Position numbers and translations under genes: made by a program. A model generated the notes under the pieces. It searched no databases, was not told the origin of the DNA, and saw only the letters and a list, made by a program, of their open reading frames with translations. A stretch of 64,000 nucleotides of DNA from Pseudomonas migulae NBRC 103157. Its GTDB lineage: Bacteria > Pseudomonadota > Gammaproteobacteria > Pseudomonadales > Pseudomonadaceae. The number at the start of each line of letters is the position of its first letter. Positions within the stretch are counted from its first letter, which is position 1. This document shows, piece by piece, positions 1 to 8,495 of the stretch. The stretch covers positions 186,001 to 250,000 of the forward strand of contig NZ_BDAG01000001.1 of the NCBI RefSeq assembly GCF_002091715.1. The letters run 5' to 3'.

Positions 1-2
1 GC

Positions 3-134
3 GAGCAAGATATTTTGTCCGAAGTAACTTCACTTATGAGTGAAGAGTTTCAGATCAGTCATACGACTGTCCAAATGGAAGGTTCGGACTTTCATAGCAA
101 ACTAGCTGACGACCATGAGGGTATGGTCCACTAA
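3..134 (+). CDS. czcD: CDF cation efflux protein (CzcD type), C-terminal fragment at window edge
   Basis: An open frame enters from the left edge and stops with TAA at 132-134, giving the last 43 residues of a protein. They include MSEEFQISHTTVQME, the pattern of the last beta strand of the cytoplasmic ferredoxin-like domain of CDF exporters (an ...FGI.H.T.Q.E-type motif), followed by a short Asp/His-containing tail. CzcD-type CDF proteins export Zn, Cd or Co from cytoplasm to periplasm in exchange for protons and often accompany czcCBA, which fits this neighbourhood. Only the C-terminal strand is visible, so the family call is good but the subfamily is an inference from context. Confidence 0.7.
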   Translation, partial: EQDILSEVTSLMSEEFQISHTTVQMEGSDFHSKLADDHEGMVH

Positions 135-204
135 CTGAGTTGCATTTATTTTAACCGGACGCAAGTTTTTACATCGCGGATACCGATCAATAGGGTTGAT
201 TAAA

Positions 205-720
205 ATGATCAGAAATATTTTAAGTTGTTCTGGGCTGGCAATGCTTTTGGCTTTTGTAGCACAGCCGGCTTTTTCAACACCTGCTAATCCAGAAAAGGTA
301 TTCGGGTGGATTGAAGAAGGAATACTTTTACCGGAAAATATTGCCGTGAAAGTAAAATTAGATACAGGGGCTCTTACCTCTTCGATGGATGCGAAAGACT
401 TGGAACGATTCCGAAAAAATGGAGAGGAATGGGTTCGTTTCAACGTTAAAGTCAAAGATACCAAAACTAAGAAAGTGAGTAACGCACTCTTCGAGCGACG
501 CGTCGAAAGAAATGTAAAGGTTAGAGGCGCCGGCGGCGCTGAACGTCGTCCAGTAGTCATGATGACGATGTGCATAGGTGATAAAATTTATGAGGAAGAG
601 TTTTCACTGAAGGATCGAGGCGACATGAATTATCCCGTCTTGCTTGGTCGCCGAACTTTGGGGGCGTTGGGGGCGGTCGATGTCTCGCGCACCTTCACTG
701 ACGAACCCAACTGTAATTAG
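205..720 (+). CDS. Retropepsin-like aspartic protease (RimK-associated / 'Zn_protease' family), secreted
   Basis: The 171-residue product has an N-terminal signal peptide (hydrophobic residues about 8-22, cleavage near AFS). It then shows a retropepsin-like core: VKLDTGALTSSMDA carries the Asp-Thr-Gly-Ala active-site motif, and YPVLLGRRTLG forms the typical C-terminal psi-loop strand. The family was first called ATP-dependent zinc protease and is now regarded as a single-domain aspartic protease of the cell envelope. The ATG at 205 is preferred to the in-frame TTG at 196, although neither has a strong ribosome site. It starts 70 bases after the CDF gene. Its substrate is unknown. Translation is clean with no disruption. 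Confidence 0.8.
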   Translation: MIRNILSCSGLAMLLAFVAQPAFSTPANPEKVFGWIEEGILLPENIAVKVKLDTGALTSSMDAKDLERFRKNGEEWVRFNVKVKDTKTKKVSNALFERRVERNVKVRGAGGAERRPVVMMTMCIGDKIYEEEFSLKDRGDMNYPVLLGRRTLGALGAVDVSRTFTDEPNCN

Positions 721-774
721 AACTAACATCCTACCTTTTATCTATACGTGCAGGGTGATTGTACGTAAACGGCT

Positions 775-823
775 GGCGATCCCACCTTGCGTAATTACGC
801 CGATTGCCACCGGTGGGATCGCC
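775..823. terminator. 12-bp inverted repeat between convergent genes
   Basis: GGCGATCCCACC at 775-786 is perfectly complementary to GGTGGGATCGCC at 812-823 with a 25-base spacer. It lies between the 3' ends of the rightward protease gene and the leftward diguanylate cyclase gene. A bidirectional terminator or mRNA 3'-end stem is the simplest reading. There is no strong T tract on either side, so termination is an inference. Confidence 0.4.
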
Positions 824-855
824 GTTCCTAATCTCACTTGCTCATTGTTGGTCAG

Positions 856-2433
856 TCAGTTAGCGATAACGCTCATATTTCTTCCGCTGGTTTTGGCGAC
901 ATAGAGTGCCTTATCCGAGGCGTCAATCAAGTCGTCGGGTAATTCCTGGGATGTAGGATTGCAGGCGCTAACGCCAAGGCTGACCGTGACGGTGCCTTCT
1001 GTGCTGTTGTTATGCTCGATTCCTGCTTGCTGAACGGCACGGCGGATTTTCTCTGCAACCAGAAATGCCCCTACATAGTCAGTGCCCGGCAACACCACGG
1101 CAAACTCCTCGCCGCCATAGCGCGCAGCGAGATCCCCGGGGCGTTTGATGTTCTCTCTTATGATCGCGCCGATGGTGCGTAAACACTCGTCCCCGGCCAA
1201 ATGACCGTATTGATCATTGAAGCGCTTGAAGTGATCGACATCGATCATCAGTAAGGCAAGGTTCCCTTGGCTGCGCTTGGCACGCCCCAATTCCGCCTGA
1301 ATGAAAAGGTCGAACTGACGCCGATTCGCCAGCCCTGTCAGCGCATCCTCCAGTGCCAGCAACTCGAGCGTTCGATTGGCCTCGATCAAGTTGTCTTGAG
1401 TGCCCAACAATTCGTTTTGAATATGATTCTGCTGCCTCATCAGCCTGATAAGCCGATAGCCAAGCAGGCCCAGAATGCCCAGCAGCAATGAAACTATTGC
1501 CGCGCTTAGCCACGACTCCTGTCGCCAGCTCGCCAGGACTTCATCCTTGTTGAGCGCTGCAAATATGATGAGCGGATACTCATCGACGCGCCGAAACCCC
1601 ACCACGCGTTCCACACCATCCACATAGGATTTAACGGTTGCGGTGCCAGAACTCCCCTTGGGCAGGAGTTGTGTGAAGAGCGGGCCATTGGCAACGCTGC
1701 TGCCGACTTTAGCTTCGCTGAAGGGGCGGCGAACGACGATTTTGGCGTCGGCCGATATTAGGTTGATAACGCCGTCACCGCCGATATCAATGCTGTTGTA
1801 CAGCCGAAGAAAATGATCGAGGTAGAGAGTCGCCACCACCACGCCAGCAAAACTGCCATCGGGATGATTGATCCTGCGCGACACCGGGATGACCCACTCG
1901 CCCGTAGTACGACTTTTTATCGAAGGGCCGATATGCGGACTGCGATCAGGATGCTCGCGATGAAAGATAAAATATTCGCGGTCGGAGTTGTTGGTGGTTG
2001 ATGGGGTGACCATGCTTGAACTCGCTACCCATTCACCTTTTTCGTCATGGATGAACAGGCCATGCAACTGAGCCAACTCGTTGCGCTGAGCAATGAGCAA
2101 ACGCTGTAATCGGGGTAACTGGTCGTGGCCCATGCCATCGATTTCGAGGCGATCTACCAGACTGAACAAGACGGTGTCGGCTTGCTTGATCGACGCCTGC
2201 GCTTGCGATGACAGGGTCTGCGCAAGGTTCGACATCGCGATTTTTTGGTCATGCAAACGATACTGGCGAGAGTTCCAGCCCTCCCACATCACCACAACTA
2301 CCAAGGACAGACACACCACCCCCAGAAAAAAGATTGCGGATCGAACCTTGAGTCTGGCCTCGAGCTTTTCAACTCTTCGAGATTCGGGGTCCTTTATTTT
2401 AGCGATAGGCTCTTCTAGCCACTCTTGCTGCAT
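856..2433 (-). CDS. Membrane diguanylate cyclase with periplasmic Cache-type sensor domain
   Basis: This predicted c-di-GMP synthase of about 525 residues has a short cytoplasmic head, a TM helix near residues 33-52, a large periplasmic domain of about 240 residues with Cache/PDC character (segments such as DREYFIFHR and GEWVIPVSRR), a second TM helix and a C-terminal GGDEF domain. The signature is GGEEF in RYGGEEFAVVLPG. An RxxD inhibitory site (RPGD) sits five residues before it, so product feedback is likely. I prefer the ATG at 2433, preceded by GGGAG, to the upstream GTG at 2466. It converges on the protease gene. The ligand is unknown; nothing links it directly to metals apart from position. 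Confidence 0.9.
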   Translation of the reverse strand: MQQEWLEEPIAKIKDPESRRVEKLEARLKVRSAIFFLGVVCLSLVVVVMWEGWNSRQYRLHDQKIAMSNLAQTLSSQAQASIKQADTVLFSLVDRLEIDGMGHDQLPRLQRLLIAQRNELAQLHGLFIHDEKGEWVASSSMVTPSTTNNSDREYFIFHREHPDRSPHIGPSIKSRTTGEWVIPVSRRINHPDGSFAGVVVATLYLDHFLRLYNSIDIGGDGVINLISADAKIVVRRPFSEAKVGSSVANGPLFTQLLPKGSSGTATVKSYVDGVERVVGFRRVDEYPLIIFAALNKDEVLASWRQESWLSAAIVSLLLGILGLLGYRLIRLMRQQNHIQNELLGTQDNLIEANRTLELLALEDALTGLANRRQFDLFIQAELGRAKRSQGNLALLMIDVDHFKRFNDQYGHLAGDECLRTIGAIIRENIKRPGDLAARYGGEEFAVVLPGTDYVGAFLVAEKIRRAVQQAGIEHNNSTEGTVTVSLGVSACNPTSQELPDDLIDASDKALYVAKTSGRNMSVIAN

Positions 2434-2664
2434 GACGCTCCCTAACACCTGATGAAATGGCGACACATCCCCTTAGCTATTTTTTAATAGCTACTTCGCC
2501 CATTTTTTTGCATTTATAACTATGCATCATCAAAGTTGAGATAGGGAGCTTTTACATGTCCTGGATGAGCAATCTGATTTGCGACCTAACACCTTGTCTG
2601 CTCGCTAGCGATCCTTGACGCTCGAAGGAATGCTCAAGCTTCTGATAATGGTCAGATCGGTCTG

Positions 2665-3394
2665 GTGGGTGCCTATGCTACGCGCGAGTGCAGAGTTACC
2701 CGCGTTAATGACAGTCGGCTAATCACGTAAGGTGGGATCCCCACAATGCTTAGAGCGTCAGTTAAAGCTGGCGGAGGATAGTCGATGAAAGTTCGATACT
2801 GGTAAGAAATGGCGAATCTACCGGACCCCGAGTCATGCATGTTGCACCGTGAGGTGCAGGGTGAAGCGTTGACAGAGGTAACCGATGGGCCAGCCATTGA
2901 GCCGCGTAATCAGGAATTCGGGATGCCGATGCTGTTAAGCGAAGCAGAAGGCAACACGGAGCATGGCGTTATACGCCAGTCATGCTCTGATTCCGCGCGG
3001 TCGGAGACCCTGTGCACGTCGGGAAGTCCTCCGCACAGAAACTGGGAGATCTCAGCTGCGCCCAGTGCGCAAGCACTGGGCGGAGCAGGAAAGGCCAAAA
3101 GCCGTAACCCTGCTGTTCACGTCGCTGAGAAGTCGGATACGTCGGTAGTACCTGAGAAGCCATCGAACAAAGGGCCTGGCCCTGCGGAGATAGTGGAGGA
3201 AAGGGACGTAGCCAAGGGAAACACCAACGTACCTCCCGCGCCCCGGACAATGGGCCGGATCAGCTGCGCGTCGATGGGACTTGACGGTGTAGGTGAAGCA
3301 GCCCTAAGGAACAAGGGCATGCAGTTCACGGCATTGCTGCACCACATCACACCGCAGTTATTGGCGCAGAGTTTCTATGCCCTGCGCCGCGATT
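2665..3394 (+). mobile_element. Group II intron, 5' fragment (3' part deleted)
   Basis: This stretch resembles the 5' RNA domains plus the beginning of the intron-encoded protein of a bacterial group II intron. The strongest support is the encoded text around 3240-3392, such as LLHHITPQLLAQSFYALRRD, which matches the N-terminus of intron reverse transcriptases immediately before the usual APGVDG motif. The match stops at about 3393, so the reverse transcriptase catalytic core, maturase part and RNA domains V/VI are absent. I did not find a domain V hairpin before the next gene. The left boundary is uncertain (about 2660-2670). The fragment cannot splice or move on its own. Confidence 0.7.
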
Positions 3395-3411
3395 ATGGGT
3401 GTGTGTCGTAA
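2809..3411 (+). pseudogene. Truncated group II intron reverse transcriptase/maturase (N-terminus only)
   Basis: A 200-codon frame reads through the intron fragment. Its C-terminal 70 residues (GLDGVGEAALRNKGMQFTAL, then the LLHHITPQLL segment) are characteristic of the N-terminal region of group II intron-encoded proteins. After ALRRD the frame continues only YGCVS and stops, instead of entering the fingers/palm domains with the YADD active site. A full protein is usually over 400 residues. Residues before about 100 may be intron RNA rather than true protein. This is a non-functional remnant. Confidence 0.7.
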
Positions 3412-3463
3412 CACGCGCGAATGAACGGCTGATGTTATAGGGCTGTTTTTTCAACGGTTGGTG

Positions 3464-4876
3464 TCACCAGCTGGTTTGTCCATGGATGTTTGGAAAACCT
3501 AGCTTGAAGGTCGTGATCTTGCCTGGCGAGCTATTAACTTCTGCGACGCCCTGATGCAAACTCATGATCGATTTTACAATGGCCAAACCAAGCCCGGTAC
3601 TTCCTTCCGCGCGCGAATGATGAGTGTCAACTCGATAAAAGCGATCGAATAAGTGCGGTAGATGTTGAGGTTCAATACCTGCGCCTGGGTTGGCTACAAG
3701 TAGCGAGACTTCTGTGGCATGGACTTCGATGGTGATTGTGATGGCTTGGCCTACTGGGCAATGGCGGATTGCGTTGGACATCAGATTGGAAATTGCCCGC
3801 TGAATCATCAACCGATCACCAATGGTCGACCCCCTGCCAGTAACACTCACGCTGATCTGTTTATCTTCCGCCGACAGTGAAAATAGATTGATGATCTTCA
3901 AGGCTTCATCCTCCAGCGCAATGGTCTCAAACGGGACCAGCGCAGCGGGATGACTGACCTGTGCCAGGAAAAGCATGTCCGAGACAATCCGGGTTACCCG
4001 CTCAAGCTCTTCGGTGGAAGACTCCAACACCGCTTTGTACTCCTCGGCCGGCCTCTCTCGGGACAGCGTCACCTGAGCCTTGCCCATCAGGTTAGAAATG
4101 GGCGATCGTAGTTCGTGGGCCAAGTCATCGGAGAACTGCGACAACTGCTGAACATCGCTGTCGAGTCGATGCAGCATAAAGTTGATGCCATGGGCCATTT
4201 CGCTGAGCTCCTGCGGCATCTTGACCACCGAGAGTCGATGGCTGAGGTCTTGAGCAGATATCATGGCGGCCACCTTACGAAACTCCCGCAACGGCGCGAG
4301 CCCCCGTTTTACCACTGCCCAGGCACTAAGACCGATAAGTAGCAGCAGCAACGGCAAGGCCATGACCGTCGAGCTTAGATATGTGCTGAGCAGCGCTTCA
4401 TCGTTGGCGCAATCAAGTGACAGCAATACGGCGACATTCGTACCGTTCGGCAAGCGGATCAATCTGGACGCAGTCAGGAAGTGCCGGCCCTGATCATCAG
4501 TGCTTCGGGAGTACGAAACCTGGTCGGTGGCAGTCCCTGCCGCCTTCAACTCCACCCTGGGGTCCGTCAAGCCAAAGCCTGACTTCAAGAGCGGCGTCCT
4601 CATATTTATCAGGTCATAAATGGTAAGGTTGAGGTGGTCATGCCCCATCACCTGATCCAGCAAAACGTGCGGTTTAATGTTGATGTCGATAGGTTTTTCA
4701 TACAGTGAAAGACTGTGCTCGATTTGCCGCATTTTCTCGCTAAGGCTGTCTTTTGACAGTTTATCTAACTCATGCGTTAGCGCGAGGAACGCAAGAACCG
4801 CCAGAAATAACACCAACAATGCGCCCATGATACTCACCGCCAAACCCAGCCGCATCGACAGGCTTGCCGACTTCAT
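3464..4876 (-). CDS. czcS: Heavy-metal sensor histidine kinase, CzcS/CopS type (copy 1)
   Basis: This inner-membrane sensor kinase of 470 residues has TM1 near 10-32, a periplasmic sensor of about 135 residues, TM2 near 168-188, a HAMP linker, a HisKA H-box ([13 protein letters not shown]) and a HATPase domain with an N box ([10 protein letters not shown]) and the G-rich [10 protein letters not shown]. It overlaps its response regulator gene by four bases (ATGA), so the two are translationally coupled. Heavy-metal sensors of this IrlS/CzcS/CopS subfamily detect periplasmic Zn, Cd, Co or Cu. Its position beside czcCBA favours zinc/cadmium. A closely related kinase is encoded 1.2 kb away and differs mostly in the periplasmic sensor. 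Confidence 0.88.
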   Translation of the reverse strand: MKSASLSMRLGLAVSIMGALLVLFLAVLAFLALTHELDKLSKDSLSEKMRQIEHSLSLYEKPIDINIKPHVLLDQVMGHDHLNLTIYDLINMRTPLLKSGFGLTDPRVELKAAGTATDQVSYSRSTDDQGRHFLTASRLIRLPNGTNVAVLLSLDCANDEALLSTYLSSTVMALPLLLLLIGLSAWAVVKRGLAPLREFRKVAAMISAQDLSHRLSVVKMPQELSEMAHGINFMLHRLDSDVQQLSQFSDDLAHELRSPISNLMGKAQVTLSRERPAEEYKAVLESSTEELERVTRIVSDMLFLAQVSHPAALVPFETIALEDEALKIINLFSLSAEDKQISVSVTGRGSTIGDRLMIQRAISNLMSNAIRHCPVGQAITITIEVHATEVSLLVANPGAGIEPQHLPHLFDRFYRVDTHHSRAEGSTGLGLAIVKSIMSLHQGVAEVNSSPGKITTFKLGFPNIHGQTSW

Positions 4877-5547
4877 TCCCGGGCCTCCAGTACATAGCCA
4901 ACGCCGCGCAGGGTATGGATTAGCTTCTTGTCAAAAGGATCATCAATCTTGGCCCTCAGGCGGCGGATTGAAACCTCGACCACATTGGTATCGCAGTCGA
5001 AGTTCATGTCCCAGACCAATGAAATGATCTGAGTGCGGGAAAGCACCTCACCCGACTGGCGCATCAAAAGGTGCAGCAAAGCAAACTCCTTGGTCGTCAG
5101 GTCGATGCGCTGCTCGCCCCGGAAGGCCCTATGGCGGCCCTGGTCGAGTTCCAGATCGGCGACTTTCAAGACCTCAGGGACGGAAACCTGTTCGCTGCGA
5201 CGCATTAAAGTTCGTACCCGGGCCAATAGTTCCGGAAATTCGAATGGCTTGACCAGATAGTCATCGGCACCCATGTCCAGGCCGCGGATCTTGTCCGCTA
5301 GGCGCCCGCGAGCAGTCAGCATCATGACCCGGGTGTTACTGCTTTGGCGCAGTCGCTCCAGCACACCCCAGCCATCAAGTTGTGGTAGATCGACGTCAAG
5401 TATTACCAAGTCGTAGGTTTGTTGACGCGCAAGGTGAAGTCCATCCGTACCATTCGCCGCCCGGTCTACTATATAGCCGCTTTCAGTCAAACCCTGATGC
5501 AGGTATTCGGCAGTTTTAAGCTCATCCTCAACTACAAGCATTCGCAT
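4873..5547 (-). CDS. czcR: OmpR-family response regulator, CzcR type (copy 1)
   Basis: This 224-residue regulator has an N-terminal receiver with the phosphoacceptor Asp in [10 protein letters not shown] and the conserved Thr/Lys positions (MLTARG, LVKPFEF). A C-terminal winged helix follows, with the recognition segment [17 protein letters not shown]. It is the partner of the downstream overlapping kinase. CzcR-type regulators activate czcCBA and alter porin expression in Pseudomonas. Its DNA-binding domain is almost residue-for-residue the same as that of copy 2, so both probably bind the same promoter elements listed here. Confidence 0.9.
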   Translation of the reverse strand: MRMLVVEDELKTAEYLHQGLTESGYIVDRAANGTDGLHLARQQTYDLVILDVDLPQLDGWGVLERLRQSSNTRVMMLTARGRLADKIRGLDMGADDYLVKPFEFPELLARVRTLMRRSEQVSVPEVLKVADLELDQGRHRAFRGEQRIDLTTKEFALLHLLMRQSGEVLSRTQIISLVWDMNFDCDTNVVEVSIRRLRAKIDDPFDKKLIHTLRGVGYVLEARE

Positions 5548-6027
5548 GATAGTGCCGCCCTATGTAATATGAATTGAATAATAAAATTTCGAAGTTTATT
5601 TAAGTGCCCGACTAAGAAATGATGTAGAACTATTCGATCATAAAAATCTCAAAACCGCGCATTGCTCAAGTGGTCAGTATCAAGCCTGAAGCAGCTACAG
5701 GGTCAACAGGAGGAGGACATTTTACGATAAAAGTATTTGCGACTATATGTCGCAGGCATGTTAATGCGCGACTCCCGTACATTTATTTGAGCCAGAAGCC
5801 AAGCTCCGCTCGGCTGATATCTATGGGGAATCGTTTCGAAGTGTTACGACGCAGATAGCCAGTTTAATGCTACACGCATTTTTTGAGGAGACTGGCAGGA
5901 TGTACCAAGGGGCGTTGATCTCGCTTTGCGATTTGTATGTACCCCGCGCTATCTATGCTCTATGGATTTTCGGAGTCGCGTTCTTAGACTATTGTTTGTC
6001 GTGATTTTAGTTACGGCTTTACTAAAA
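5548..6027. other. Spacer between the two czcRS pairs; no convincing gene
   Basis: These 480 bases hold the promoter side of czcR copy 1 and the 3' side of czcS copy 2. One possible short reading frame is listed separately at 5900-6004. I see no perfect czc-type box, IS end or terminator with a T tract. The region is AT-rich compared with copy 1. Confidence 0.5.
5900..6004 (+). CDS. Possible 34-residue hydrophobic small ORF
   Basis: The frame starts with ATG at 5900 after GGCAGG and GAGGAG stretches and ends with TGA. It encodes a short peptide with a hydrophobic second half (AIYALWIFGVAFLDY). There is no recognised family. It is antisense to nothing and sits between the two leftward two-component operons. 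It may be random; it is listed because it is too short for routine gene calling. Confidence 0.2.
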   Translation: MYQGALISLCDLYVPRAIYALWIFGVAFLDYCLS

Positions 6028-7458
6028 TCACTCCCTTGGTTTTTGGGATTTTAAGTTTCTTTGTGTACTATATTTTGGAAATGTAAGTCGAAAAACTGTC
6101 AGATGGCCCGGCATACTTTGGACCTCTGCCATTCCCTGGTGCAGGCTCATGATGGATCGGACAATGGCCAACCCTAATCCAGTACCACCTTCAGCTCGTG
6201 AGCGACTGTTATCCACACGATAGAAGCGATCGAAAATATGATACAAGTGCTGGTGCTCAATTCCTACCCCAGGATTACTTATTGATAGGGAGACTTTTTC
6301 AGATTGCGTTTCAATCGCTATAGCAATGGACTGCCCTGCTGGGCAGTGACGAATGGCATTTGATAAAAGATTGGAAATAGCCCGTTGAATCATGAGTCGA
6401 TCACCTAAAACTTTGCCCCATCCGCTGACAGTTATACCAACGCTCTTTTCCTCAGCCGATAGAGAAAAAAGGTCGATGACTTTTAGCGCTTCATCCTCTA
6501 GTAAAATACTTTCAAACGGCACGAGTGCGGCCGGATGACTTACTTGGGCCAAGAAAAGCATGTCTGAAACAATTCTGGTGACTCGTCCTAGTTCCTCGGT
6601 GCATGACTCTAAAACAGCCTTGTACTCTTTTGCCGGGCGTTCTCGCGAAAGTGTTACCTGAGCTTTCCCCATAAGGTTCGTAATCGGTGACCGCAGCTCA
6701 TGCGCCAAGTCATCAGAAAATTGCGATAGTTGTTGAACTCCGCCGTCAAGACGGTGCAGCATGAAGTTTATGCCGTGAGCAAGCTCACTGAGTTCTTGGG
6801 GCATATTGACAACTGAGAGTCGATGACTTAAATCATGGGCCGAAACCATTGCTGCAACTTTCCGGAATTCCCGGAGGGGGGATAAGCCACGTTGCACAAT
6901 AGCCCAGGCGCTGATACCAATCAGAATTAGCAACAGTGGAACCGCTACAATGGTCGAACTCAGGTAGGCGTTCAATAGCGTTTCATCATTCGAGCGATCA
7001 ATAGACAGTAGGACCGATACGAACTCACCATCCTTTAATTTCATGAGCTTAGAGGCGGTGAGGATGTGGATTCCGGACTCTTCGGCTGGGGAATAGTACG
7101 ACAGTTTATTACTGGCGGCAGTTCCGGCTTGATTCGTAGATACTTCAGGTATATCTGCTCCAAAACTCAGCAGAGGTTCACTCATGTTGTCATCATCAAA
7201 GATGGTCAGGTTAAGATTGTCGTGTCCCAGCACTTGATCTAATAGCACGTGTGGTTTTAAACTCATGTCACGGGTACTGATATCCATCAGTAGACTGTGC
7301 TCAATCTGACTCATCTTCTTCTCTAGGCTATTTTTTGCGCGAGAATCAAGTTCGTGAGTAAGCGCAAAAAAAGCTAGTATCGCTAAAAGCACTACTAGTA
7401 CCGCTCCCATAATGCTAACTGTCAACCCCAGCCGCATCGATAGGCTGACCGGTTTCAT
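6028..7458 (-). CDS. czcS: Heavy-metal sensor histidine kinase, CzcS/CopS type (copy 2)
   Basis: This 476-residue kinase has the same architecture as the neighbouring copy: TM1, periplasmic sensor, TM2 (PLLLILIGISAWAIV), HAMP, H-box [14 protein letters not shown] box NLLSNAIRHC and [10 protein letters not shown]. The catalytic half is very like copy 1, while the periplasmic sensor diverges (for example [20 protein letters not shown] versus [20 protein letters not shown], then little similarity around residues 85-115). The gene is noticeably richer in A/T at third positions than copy 1, so the two copies are probably not a recent tandem duplication. It overlaps its regulator gene by four bases. 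Confidence 0.88.
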   Translation of the reverse strand: MKPVSLSMRLGLTVSIMGAVLVVLLAILAFFALTHELDSRAKNSLEKKMSQIEHSLLMDISTRDMSLKPHVLLDQVLGHDNLNLTIFDDDNMSEPLLSFGADIPEVSTNQAGTAASNKLSYYSPAEESGIHILTASKLMKLKDGEFVSVLLSIDRSNDETLLNAYLSSTIVAVPLLLILIGISAWAIVQRGLSPLREFRKVAAMVSAHDLSHRLSVVNMPQELSELAHGINFMLHRLDGGVQQLSQFSDDLAHELRSPITNLMGKAQVTLSRERPAKEYKAVLESCTEELGRVTRIVSDMLFLAQVSHPAALVPFESILLEDEALKVIDLFSLSAEEKSVGITVSGWGKVLGDRLMIQRAISNLLSNAIRHCPAGQSIAIAIETQSEKVSLSISNPGVGIEHQHLYHIFDRFYRVDNSRSRAEGGTGLGLAIVRSIMSLHQGMAEVQSMPGHLTVFRLTFPKYSTQRNLKSQKPRE

Positions 7459-8129
7459 TTCCTCGCCTCCAATACATAGCCTACGCCACGGAGGGTATGT
7501 ATTAATTTTGTTTCAAATGGATCATCTATTTTTGCTCTCAATCTTCGTATCGAAACTTCGACAACGTTTGTGTCGCAGTCAAAGTTCATATCCCATACTA
7601 AAGAGATAATTTGAGTACGAGATAACACCTCTCCTGATTGACGCATCAACAGATGAAGCAGCGCGAACTCCTTTGTCGTCAGATCTATGCGTTGCTTTCC
7701 GCGGAATGCGCGATGCCTGCCTTGATCAAGTTCAAGATCAGCGACTTTTAATACCTCTGGAACTGGAATATGTTCGCTGCGGCGCATTAACGTGCGTACT
7801 CTTGCAAGCAACTCAGGGAATTCAAACGGCTTGACCAGATAATCATCGGCTCCCAGATCCAATCCTTTGATTTTGTCTGCCAGACGCCCTCGTGCAGTCA
7901 GCATCATTACCCGAGTAGTACTAGTCTGCCGAATATTTTCAAGAACGTCCCATCCATCAATCTCAGGAAGATTTACGTCTAGTATTACCAGATCATAAGC
8001 TTGCTGACGTGCTAGATGAAGTCCATCAGCCCCGGTCGATGCGCAGTCTACAATATAACCACTTTCGGTCAGGCCTTGATGTAAGTACTCAGCAGTTTTT
8101 AGCTCGTCCTCTATCACAAGGATTCGCAT
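7455..8129 (-). CDS. czcR: OmpR-family response regulator, CzcR type (copy 2)
   Basis: This 224-residue response regulator has receiver Asp in DLVILDVNLP and winged-helix segment [20 protein letters not shown]. Residues from about 115 to the end differ from copy 1 at only a handful of sites; most changes are in the receiver (for example ENIRQTSTTR versus [10 protein letters not shown]). It is transcribed divergently from czcCBA with a 366-base shared promoter region, the classic czcRS/czcCBA arrangement, which makes it the most likely direct activator of czcC. Confidence 0.9.
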   Translation of the reverse strand: MRILVIEDELKTAEYLHQGLTESGYIVDCASTGADGLHLARQQAYDLVILDVNLPEIDGWDVLENIRQTSTTRVMMLTARGRLADKIKGLDLGADDYLVKPFEFPELLARVRTLMRRSEHIPVPEVLKVADLELDQGRHRAFRGKQRIDLTTKEFALLHLLMRQSGEVLSRTQIISLVWDMNFDCDTNVVEVSIRRLRAKIDDPFETKLIHTLRGVGYVLEARK

Positions 8130-8495
8130 AGAATTTCACCCTCTGGTAAATGTATCGAAATGGTTGAATGTTCGTAGAACTTGGTTCAAGGGTTTTATTA
8201 ATCTGTATAAACGTTTCGACTCTGGCTATATCTTTAATTTGCTTGGCAATATGGTCTTCTAAAGCTTTGCAAGGTCCGTCATGTTTCCTTGCCCTCCTAA
8301 AGTACTAGGTCCGACTCCTTTTTTTTTGTTTCGGGTTGTTGCTTGGTGCGAGCACCTATTGAGTTCATCCTAATGCATTAATTTAAGTTTTTCCGCTGGA
8401 TAACGTATTTGTAATTTTTCAGTCACCTTGTTGATAGGTGCGGAGAATTACATTTGCCTCATGGGAAATTCTTTTTGTTTTAAAGGTTTTAAGGA
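8130..8495. promoter_or_regulatory. Divergent czcR / czcC promoter region
   Basis: These 366 bases lie between two divergent start codons and contain no supported ORF. They hold the TAACGTATTTGTAAT element (8401-8415) about 80 bases before czcC. After it comes CCTTGTTGATAGGTGCGG, a spacing and sequence that recur before the small gene at 14431. Confidence 0.55.
8401..8415 (+). promoter_or_regulatory. Candidate CzcR box upstream of czcC
   Basis: TAACGTATTTGTAAT is almost the same as TAACGAATCTGTAAT at 14349 and related to TTACACATATGTAAT at 22122. In the 8401 and 14349 copies the downstream text TTGATAGGT lies at the same distance, suggesting an activator site placed at fixed spacing from the core promoter. 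Assignment to CzcR is inferred from gene context. Confidence 0.5.

Noticed and set aside
102..575. A 157-codon minus-strand frame at the left end
   Set aside because: It is antisense to the retropepsin-like gene and has no support.
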